Shown here one piece after another: positions 56,951 through 64,000 of a stretch of DNA of 64,000 bases (position 1 is the first letter of the stretch; each line of letters starts with the position of its first letter). Origin of the DNA: Massospora cicadina (lineage: Eukaryota > Entomophthoromycota > Entomophthoromycetes > Entomophthorales > Entomophthoraceae). The DNA lies in NCBI GenBank assembly GCA_022478985.1, contig JAKSZP010009193.1, forward strand, positions 186,001-250,000, in the 5' to 3' direction. A program made the translations under genes and the position numbers. Below the pieces are notes generated by a model. It saw only the letters and a list, made by a program, of their open reading frames with translations, made no database searches and was not told the DNA's origin.

Positions 56951-59075
56951 TTTTGATGGAGGCACAGGAGGTAGGTCAGCACAGGGAGCCTCATGCCCTA
57001 TTCTGACTCCTCTTTTTTGACTCCTCCACTTGCTTTTTCCAACATTGAGATACCACATGACTCATGAGACCACAATAAGAGCATGGCTCCTACTTTGGTT
57101 TAGACTTGGGCTTAGGTGGCATCTCGTGGAAATAAGAACGTGGGTTATTTGCGGAGGTTGGATGTACCACACCATTGGGAATCTCCATGAGCGCTTCCTT
57201 GATATCAATAATAGATCAAAAAATTTTCTTAAGTGATTTCAAATACAGTAGTAACTGAGTGCGAGAAGGGAATGCACTCATTACAGCTTATATAGCATCA
57301 CCTTCTGAAATCTGGTTGCAAGTGGCCAGAGTTTGGGCCTCATGGTAGAATCTTTTAGCTTAATCTTGGATGGACTCTCCACGTTTGATTTGAATACTCA
57401 TAAAGGCTTGCTTTTGGTTTGAGAGGATTTGATCGCTCCCAAATTCCTTAATAAGGGCAGTCTTCACTTGAAACATGTATTGCAAATCTTCAGGTGAGGT
57501 ACCATGATTTCTTGTGAAAACCAGCTTAGACAAAAGGTAATATGCCAGACCTTCTGTTGATTGGATGCCCCATCCATAGTACTCTCATAGACATAGAGGA
57601 ACGAATGGATGCTACCTTCGCCCAGCTCAAACTTGTCCTTAAGGTAGGTAAAGGTAGTGGAGTCGTTGCTCAAAACATATACACCTGATATCAAGACTGG
57701 CTCAGCTTTGGAGGGTTCTGATTCTGAGATATGAACTTGAGAGGGGATTCAGTCAACTTGTTGCCTTAGATGATTGAGGTCCTCTTGTGAATTATGAACC
57801 CATTGGGAAAGATGATCATTTGCAGTTTGTAGATTCAAGTTTTGATATTGCAGTGATCATTTCATCCTGCTTGTTTTCAATTAGTCCGCATTGAGCAGAT
57901 AACTGTTCAATGGAAGCATTTAGCCTTGCAAACTGGGTTTCTTGTATAGTTTGAATAGCATCACATAGGCAATGGGCATTATCCACGCCATCCAATAAGT
58001 TAGTTAATGAGTGATCGGGGTCAGTTGGGATGCCATCTAAGGATAATAAACACTCTTGAGCGATGGCTCAGATTTGTGTTTTTAATGCTTGTACTAATGC
58101 TATTAGGAGTATTGAAGGTTCACAGATTGGACACTGGAAGCGAGGAGCCAGGGAAACCAGGAGGTCCTGGGGGTCCTTGCGACCCATCTCTACCTGTTTG
58201 TCCTGGTGGGCCTTGTTGACCCACTGGACCAGGGGGACCATGTTCACCCATAGGTCCTGGGGTTACCAATGGGGAGCTAGGTGGTCCCGGTGGTCCAGGA
58301 GGACCAACAGGGCCGGGTTCACCTTCTCTGATATTACCCACCACTTGGACAAGATGTTGGGTTAGCCCGTTAAGCTCCCCAAGCTCTTCTCATGTTTGGC
58401 CCTCAGCTGATCCAGTTGTCTCTTAATCTCATCCTCCAGGGAGGTAATACGGTGGTGAATAGGGTTGGTGGCATTGCTAACTTGCTGAGATACTTCTTGG
58501 CCAATGTATCCTACAACTCCATTATTGATTCTTACTAACTGGTTATGAATATCATTGATTTCTCTTCTATTATTGAGAATGGCCTCCTGATTATCCCTTC
58601 CAAAGTTGGATGCCGTTTCATAAAATGAATATAGTTGAGAGTGAAATTGTTGCGCTAGAGTCAACTGGTGCTGGATTTCAAGGTGATGGTACACCAAAAT
58701 CTAGAATACATGGTGAATAGCAAGATGTATGTAATGCTGGAGATACTGCTCAGTTCTAGCCAAACCAACTTTGGTAGGCTGTACCACCTCTTGTTATATA
58801 AGTTCATCATGTTTTCAGCAACTTTAGATGCTCAGTCACTATTAGGGCGAGCATCAGGCTGAATAGCCCCCCTTATCAAACTTTTGACGGTTTCTTCAAC
58901 AAATGCAGCTTGAATCTGGTAATTAGATTGGTCATGGCCCTCAATGGCCAAGTCAGTTGAAGCTTGAAATTGTAGATTATTGGTAGTAACGGAAGGCATC
59001 TCTTGCCTGTTAAAGTGTACCCATCAGGTAATACTCATTGATTCCTCAGAAGAGGGGCTTTCTTCGCTAGACATA
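56951..59075 (-). pseudogene. gag: Gag of element F (coiled coil, collagen-like tract, coiled coil, capsid, knuckle)
   Basis: ATG at 59075 (MSSEESPSSEES) lies about 70 bases past the 5' LTR. Order on the minus strand: acidic N-terminus, coiled coil 58362-58697 ([38 protein letters not shown]), Gly-X-Y tract 58141-58323, second heptad-like region ~57840-57985 (FARLNASIEQLSAQ, MITAISKLEST), capsid 57240-57694 (LGEGSIHSFLYVYE, then QKQAFMSIQIKRGESIQD), and an intact knuckle 57042-57083 (CSYCGLMSHVVSQC). Stops occur in the N-terminus and capsid, plus a frameshift before the collagen tract. Capsid and knuckle are sure; the stalk-like N-terminus is unusual for Gag. Confidence 0.83.
58141..58323 (-). 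other. Collagen-like Gly-X-Y domain in Gag of element F
   Basis: Eighteen Gly-X-Y triplets with one 7-residue break: [15 protein letters not shown], then SSPLVTP, then [39 protein letters not shown]. Proline is frequent in X and Y. The DNA is an imperfect 9-bp GGTCC-rich repeat. No stop interrupts it (open frame 58120-58344). Such sequence forms a triple helix in collagens and in viral or phage fibres. Function here is inferred. Confidence 0.88.
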
Positions 59076-59123
59076 TTTATGGTTGTGAAAATTTGTTTTC
59101 ACCAGGTAGCCTCAGAAGCAGAC

Positions 59124-59140
59124 CTGGAAGGGAACACCAG
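59124..59140 (-). promoter_or_regulatory. tRNA primer-binding site of element F
   Basis: Minus strand TGGTGTTCCCTTCCAGG starts four bases after the 5' LTR. It begins with the TGG expected to pair with tRNA CCA, and differs from the primer site of C, D and H. The tRNA is not identified. Confidence 0.65.
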
Positions 59141-59144
59141 TATT

Positions 59145-59703
59145 GGAATTTCGTGAGAAATTAAGAAAAGAAGGTGCTACAAAGGCTCCAGAATTATTAG
59201 TTCTGTGGCTCTAGGGAAGATCGATTCAATTGCAATGAAGTTAATAGTTCGGTTGTTATAGTTGATTCCAGTCAGAAATACAGAATCCTGTATGAACAGA
59301 GACCAAAATTATGCTAATTGAGACAAAAATCGTGGTACTTTATTAGTTAGAAATGAGAGATTTCTATATAGGTAGAGTTAGTAGGTATTTGTGAGGATTT
59401 TTGAGGTGCACCTATGGGAAGATCTTACTTATTAGATGACCAAAATAGCTGATTATTAAGGCCATACTTATGATGGCTAGATTTGATAATATTCTTATTT
59501 GATGAGTCCAATTCTCTTATATGATTTTCGGCCTCATCAGATATTTAAACATCATCCTTCAAAGAAGGTTGATAACTCCAAAGGGTGGATCATTGGTCCA
59601 ACCTAGAATCAGATATCTCCGATGTAGACTTACAATCTTATTAGACTGAGATATCAAATCTTGATCTGGAGTAAATTCAGTCATCGTGAATGATTCCCCA
59701 ACA
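59145..59703 (-). repeat. 5' LTR of element F
   Basis: 559 bp, TGGAATTTCG to CCCCAACA on the plus strand, pairing with 52564-53120. Confidence 0.93.
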
Positions 59704-61134
59704 ATGGTGATATTGGTTTAGGTAATCTTAGCTTTAGGATTCCATGCTACAGTTACCACGTTCTGGATAGCGTTGTTGCCATTTTTGTGTAACTGATTCA
59801 ATGTGATTTTACTTTTTGAGGTGAGGGTTGAGGGGATAGCAGAAGGGGGAATACCTCCTGTGAGCATTGCCACTGATTTGGCAACAGCTTTGCGGAGGGG
59901 ACAACAATCTGGTCTTGCAGCTGCTTTGAATGCAAGCTGGTGGTCACTGCAAAATGATTTGGCATTTGGCTGTGGGGTGTATAGACGAGGGGAATATTTG
60001 GCATCCCATTCTGCATTAATGAACCGCTCAATTTGCATAAATGGCTCTTCAATGAGCTTACATGATTCTTCAATTTCAGCCAATAACTCACATGGGTTCT
60101 GGTTGAATTGAATTAGGGAATCAGCGTACAATTGAGGTTTGGTTGATTTGGAGAAAGCATGGGATCAAACTGGGGTCCAAGCTGGTGCTTGTTTGGAGGA
60201 ATCATGTGTGGCACAGGGGCGAGGAGGAGGCTGATTGGTGGCTGCAGGTGCAGCTGCAGCCTCAGACTTTGGGGGGGAGGTAGGATCTTACCCCATGCTG
60301 GAACTGGTGTGGGGTGAGCGGCGGATTAGAGGTTGGAGGACAAATAATTCGATCCATCAGAAGTGGCTAAGGAGGGGCACTTGCATTTTTAGTAGTCCAA
60401 TTTGAAAAGGGACAGATAGATTGTCCACCTGCCCTCAACGTGGGCCCAAAACGGATAGTCAGGGGAGAAGGAATAATGGCACGAGGGGGAATTGATGTGG
60501 CGATTTTACCAAATTCAGGGCTGATTGTGTCATACGCCTGAGACCCAGCAAAGCGTGTGGCCTCATTTAGGACCACAAATTGTAAGATGGGATTGGAGCC
60601 CTAGGCTGCCAAACCATCCATAAGCTCCTGTTGGAGCACCGCAGAGGGGAGGTGGGTGGGCAGGCCAGCAAACTGGACCACCAAAGTGGTTTCTTCTGGG
60701 AGCCAGGTCCAAATTGTGGGAAGAGGGGTACCCTGGAATACCAGGGGCACAGTTGCCACAGAGGCGGAATCAGCTTCACCTGTGAAGCTGAGGTTGAAAT
60801 ACCCTTTATAGGGGCGGAAATCTATGAATCTGGTGGAGGTCATTACTGCCTGTGCCTTTTTGATAATGGCTTGGTCATGGTACGGAAAAAGTTCCCTATA
60901 GTTGACCCTTAGGCTGTAGCGCATGTTGCTCCGGGGGAGCACCAGGGGGCAGCAAGGTACCTCTTGGGTATGAGTGAGGTGGGCGTTAAGATCCTTAGGA
61001 GGAATGAATCATCCCATGGGTTTGGAATGACTGGGTGAGCCAGTCTGAGCACATTTTCCTTCCAGATGGAAAATGGTGGGGGAAGTTTCACTGCTGCCCC
61101 ACACTGGAGCAGCTGGCGGAGAATCTGTGGACAT
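59704..61134 (-). pseudogene. N-terminal and central part of the split ORF1-like gene
   Basis: ATG at 61134 gives MSTDSPPAAPVWG. 60601-60942 reads RFIDFRPYKGYFNLSFTGEA and TTLVVQFAGLPTHLP, then ELMDGLAA. 60367-60576 has ISPEFGKIATSIPPRAIIPS. The knuckle keeps one Cys only (ICPFSNWTTKN). 59718-60131 reads EEPFMQIERFINAEWDAKY and FCSDHQLAFKAAARPD, as at 24790 in the other copy (FHSDHQLVVMAAAHPD). The gene is continued at 52563 beyond element F. Few stops, so the copy is comparatively young or was recently functional. Confidence 0.78.
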
Positions 61135-61217
61135 CTGAGCAAAACTACAACAGGCGATCAAAATTTACTTTTTGTTTTTCAAGTAATTTGCTTGGAAAGT
61201 TATACTGAATTGTACAT

Positions 61218-61231
61218 CAGAAACCTTTTAG
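61218..61231. repeat. Target-site duplication of minus-strand ORF1-only element, right
   Basis: CAGAAACCTTTTAG, 13 of 14 bases as at 52142-52155. It follows an 84-base leader upstream of the ORF1 ATG. Confidence 0.75.
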
Positions 61232-61849
61232 CCAAGTAAAAAATTTTCATTCCAGGTGATGAAATTCAATTTATTCTAATTAGATGCTTTTAGATGGACA
61301 ATGCTCTAGAAAAACATAATGTCAACCTAAATTTATCCAGGACACAACATCATATCAATTGTTAAGTTACTGCATGGAAAGTATCCACATTCATCACTCC
61401 ACTATTCTCCTCATGTGATGTTTCTTTTATCACCATATTAGAGGTTGACATAAAAAAAGTAAATTTGACATTTCCACTAAACCTTGAATAAACTGTTTTG
61501 CTTAAATTGGGGTTTTTTGTTAGAAATAACATATAAACCCCTTATCTTTGATTATTCTAAAGATACTCTTATCCTACTATTTCCTGTCTTCTATATTGTC
61601 ATAGCTTATTTTCCTGATCTTATATGTCAAATCTTTGGCTCCAACAAATAAGCGGAGTACTGCACGTATGTTTGGTACTCCTTCTGAAGATTTCAGGGAG
61701 TAGCACCAAGTGAGCACCTTTCAAAATTAAATCCCTATATAGGCATTGAACCATACATTTTTGACCTTTATAGTTCAAGATTTAAAAACTGATTTGCATG
61801 TTAGGCATGAAATTTGAAGCAGAGTTTAATCACTTTTATTTGTAAATTA
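61232..61849. other. AT-rich flank without visible features
   Basis: About 620 bases, AT-rich, stops in all frames. I see no element end. It may be the true pre-insertion neighbourhood. Confidence 0.5.
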
Positions 61850-61879
61850 ATAATAAGATCTTTGGGGAAAAAAGATTCT

Positions 61880-62195
61880 CCTTCAATAAAAGGCACTAAA
61901 AGTATGAAGGAATTGAGAAATTATGAATAATCAAAAAACCTCTTGGAGTTGGTATCATGATTTTAACTGACTTAAGGTACCCAAATATAATATATATACT
62001 CATCATTGTATATTCTTAGCTGTTTATAGTTTACACTTAAATCTAATCCCATAAAAGCTCTGATCTGTCCTTGTGAGCAAAATTCTATAAGTCTGGTTGA
62101 ATATATGGCAACAACTTTTAAAAATAGTTTTATTGAGTATTCATAATTTCTCAACTATTTAAACCTTTTTAGTGCTTCTTTAAAGGAGTTCATTT
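61880..62195. repeat. Foldback (inverted-repeat) segment in tandem unit 1
   Basis: The left arm near 61890-61935 (GGCACTAAAAGTATG, TTGAGAAATTATGAAT) is mirrored by the right arm near 62130-62185 (ATTCATAATTTCTCAA, CTTTTTAGTGC). TTGAGAAATTATGAAT is exact in both. About 200 bases lie between the arms. It resembles a MITE or a long hairpin. Confidence 0.75.
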
Positions 62196-62574
62196 TTCCC
62201 AATAATTGTTTAAACAAAGTTCTTTTTTCTATAAAAATTAGTGCTTTTAAAAGTTCTTCTTTTTCCCATGCTTTTTTAAAGAATCACTATCCCAGTATAG
62301 CATTTTAAAACCTCATTAGCTTAAGTATAAAATAAGATCATGGTATATATAATATATAATATCTCATAAACAAATAAACTAATGATTTATTTTATTAATT
62401 AGTTAGATTTTAATGGTCAGATTATGATATAATTAAAAATTGCTATCCATAATATTTATTTTACTATAGTTAGTTGATTTTATTGGCCAAATTATGAAGA
62501 AGATAGGCATTATTATTTAAGCTCATCACACTATAATCTCATACTTGCCTGGATTTTGAACATAACCCAGCCAT

Positions 62575-62623
62575 AAGACATATAACTTGTCTCTAGTACT
62601 AAAAAAAAGACATATAACTTGTC
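62575..62623 (+). mobile_element. 15-bp family E remnant with 17-bp target duplication
   Basis: AAGACATATAACTTGTC at 62575-62591 and 62607-62623 flanks only TCTAGTACTAAAAAA. This equals the last bases of family E (CTAGTACTAAAAAAA at 19583 on the minus strand). It is absent from the equivalent place in the second tandem unit, which has a single CATATATCTTATC-like site near 63748. Confidence 0.7.
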
Positions 62624-62644
62624 AAAAATTGGTTCAAAGCTATC

Positions 62645-62835
62645 ACTTCACCAATGCCAGAAATAAGTTTATTTGATGATGAACTAGGCTCACAATTGAC
62701 CACCATCACTCTCAATACAATTTAATAAAGGTTGATCTGAATCTAACACTTCACCAATGCCAGAATTAAGATTATCTGGTGATGAACTAGATCACAATTA
62801 AAATCCATCACTTCCAGTACATTTTAATATACATG
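62645..62835 (+). repeat. ~105-bp tandem duplication inside repeat unit 1
   Basis: CACTTCACCAATGCCAGAA, then GATGATGAACTAG and CATCACT, is repeated at about 62645 and 62750. Unit 2 has one copy near 63784. Confidence 0.75.
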
Positions 62836-63039
62836 CTAAATCTACTGTTCAGATTCTGGACCAATCATTAAATATGTAAAATGGGACCTAAGTTGAGCAT
62901 CCTTTTTTGAAAAAAGAAGATCATCAAACTTGGTCCAGTAGTTTTTAGTTATGTACAATCAAACATAGAAATAATATACAAGTCAAATTGAGACCTTCTT
63001 CTTTTTCAAAGTTGATAATAATATTATTTGGTAAAAAAG

Positions 63040-63360
63040 AACCCCTTAAAAAAGGCACTAAAAGTATGGAATAATCAAGAAATTATGAATACTTGATAAG
63101 ACCCTTTTTGAATTTGTTTCAATTTTTAAACTGACTTATAATAACCTATTTATAATATGTATACTTAGCACTTTAAATTCTAAGTTGCTTATAGTTTCAC
63201 TTGGACCTAATCTATAATAAGCTCTAATTTTGTATTTTTGAGCAAAATCTACTTAAGTCAGGTTGGAATATGCTTCCAACTACAAAAAGGGTTTTTTATT
63301 GAAGATTCATATCCTATCAATTATTTCATACTTTTTTGTGCCTTTTTTGGGAGGTCCTTT
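63040..63360. repeat. Foldback segment in tandem unit 2
   Basis: The left arm AAAGGCACTAAAAGTATG near 63051 is mirrored by CATACTTTTTTGTGCCTTTT near 63327. More decayed in the middle than unit 1, so the arms are conserved across both units. Confidence 0.7.
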
Positions 63361-64000
63361 TACCCAATATTTCTGAAAGAAGTTTTTTTACAAAAAAAAT
63401 TAGCGCATTTTTAAAAGTGCTTCTCTTTTCCCAATTTTATTTTAAAATATTATATCTATATATATCATTTTTTAACCTCACTATTTCTATATAAAAATAA
63501 AGATTATTGTGTTAATTATATTTAGTATCTTAAAGGTAAATACTACTAATTTGTTTTATAAACTTAGTTACTTTTAATTGGGCAATCTATGCAAAATTTT
63601 ACTGATTGCCATTCACAATAATTTTTATCTATTTAGTTGATTTTATTGGTCAAAATATGCAAAACAATAGCCATCTATAAAAATTTAAGCTTGTTGTGCT
63701 AAGATCTCATGCTTGCCCAGATTTTGAACATTATTCCCAGCCATAGGACATATATCTTATCATAAGTTGATTCAAAGAAATTGCTTCACCAATGCCAAAT
63801 ATAGTTAATCTGGCAATGAACTAGGCTCACAATTGACCACCATCACTTTTAATGTATTTTAATATAAGTTATATTGAAGCTATCAATAACAAACCAAGTT
63901 CCCAAGACCTAGCTTGCCATCCCAATACATATAACCCTATGCCAGAAGGGAGTTTTCTTGATTAAACAGTGAAATAGGTATTTATCAGGTTATCAGCTAT

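Larger units (their letters stand above)
52564..59703 (-). mobile_element. Ty3/gypsy element F with coiled-coil/collagen Gag
   Basis: 7140 bp with LTRs 52564-53120 (3') and 59145-59703 (5'). Both begin TG and end CA on either strand. Polypurine tract, primer site, Gag, protease, RT, RNase H and integrase are all present in Ty3 order. Flanks ATGTT (left) and ATGGT (right) may be a decayed 5-bp duplication. It is the best preserved LTR element in the window, yet Gag and pol still have stops and frameshifts, and a 149-bp LINE tail sits between Gag and protease. Confidence 0.92.
52156..61217 (-). mobile_element. ORF1-only element on the minus strand, split by element F
   Basis: 3' part 52156-52563 and 5' part 59704-61217 together are 1922 bp, against 1961 bp for the plus-strand copy at 23487. 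The left edge on the minus strand ends GGTAATATCTGTCCCCTGGT, CGGCTTACCTCAAATAAATC, the LINE 3' end. The near-perfect 14-bp duplication closes the unit. Element F landed in its ORF. Confidence 0.85.
61850..64000 (+). repeat. ~1.15-kb tandem repeat, two units, continuing past the window
   Basis: Landmarks recur 1137-1162 bases apart: GGCACTAAAAGTATG at 61892 and 63054, TTTAGTGCTTC/TTTTTGTGCC arms, CACAATTGACCACCATCACT at 62691 and 63828, GTTGATTTTATTGG at about 62473 and 63637. The second unit is cut by the window end. No reading frame. Could be a satellite or two copies of a non-coding transposon side by side. Confidence 0.8.

Noticed and set aside
58120..58344. Host collagen gene or exon
   Set aside because: No splice-site pattern. 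The tract lies inside an LTR element in a consistent place between coiled coil and capsid, with counterparts in elements A and C.
58007..58365. Plus-strand open frames rich in Gly, Trp and Ser
   Set aside because: Reverse complement of the collagen-like Gag region. The minus strand gives regular Gly-X-Y in the orientation of element F.
1..64000. tRNA, rRNA, CRISPR array, bacterial operons
   Set aside because: No cloverleaf or rRNA-like stretch noticed, no regularly spaced repeats with unique spacers, and no operon-like gene packing. Primer-site motifs are only 17-19 bases of tRNA-complementary sequence.

Overview
The window looks like a repeat-saturated nuclear region of a large eukaryotic genome. 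I find no host gene, rRNA, tRNA or CRISPR array. Almost all of it can be assigned to retrotransposons that inserted into one another and then decayed, with stops and frameshifts in nearly every domain. The organism cannot be named from sequence. The Ty3/gypsy plus APE-type LINE mixture fits a repeat-rich fungus or another large-genome eukaryote. Many long open frames on the opposite strand are shadows of these elements.

Layout. (1) 1-~11390: Ty3/gypsy element A (+), entering from outside the window and split by a full-length LINE (LINE-A, 4032-9298, minus) with a perfect 17-bp target duplication. (2) ~11390-16796: unclassified decayed sequence plus two members (13887-14277 and 14612-~16515) of an ORF1-only non-LTR family called here family E. 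(3) 16797-52128: Ty3/gypsy element G (+), hosting two more LTR elements. Element C (18867-41250, +) contains element D (22097-32535, +) and LINE-B (32646-37915, +). D itself contains an ORF1-only element (23487-25447) and a family E copy (25476-26521). Element H (41472-46781, minus) has 1.2-kb LTRs. The nest is four levels deep. (4) 52156-61217: an ORF1-only element on the minus strand, split by Ty3/gypsy element F (52564-59703, minus, 557/559-bp LTRs), which carries a 149-bp LINE tail with a perfect 16-bp target duplication. (5) 61232-64000: AT-rich sequence with a ~1.15-kb tandem repeat whose units contain foldback arms, and a 15-bp remnant of family E.

Functionally there are two kinds of parts. 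The LTR elements encode Gag (capsid, CCHC knuckle), aspartic protease, reverse transcriptase, RNase H and integrase. The LINEs encode ORF1 (CCHC protein) and ORF2 (endonuclease, reverse transcriptase, C-terminal zinc finger). The ORF1-only elements share the LINE 3' end and probably use its machinery in trans.

The most unusual observation is that Gag of three separate gypsy elements (A, C, F) carries a collagen-like Gly-X-Y tract upstream of the capsid. In F it lies between two predicted coiled coils. This suggests a lineage whose Gag had a fibrous, possibly trimeric, N-terminal stalk. Boundaries were read by eye, and LTR similarity is a visual judgement.
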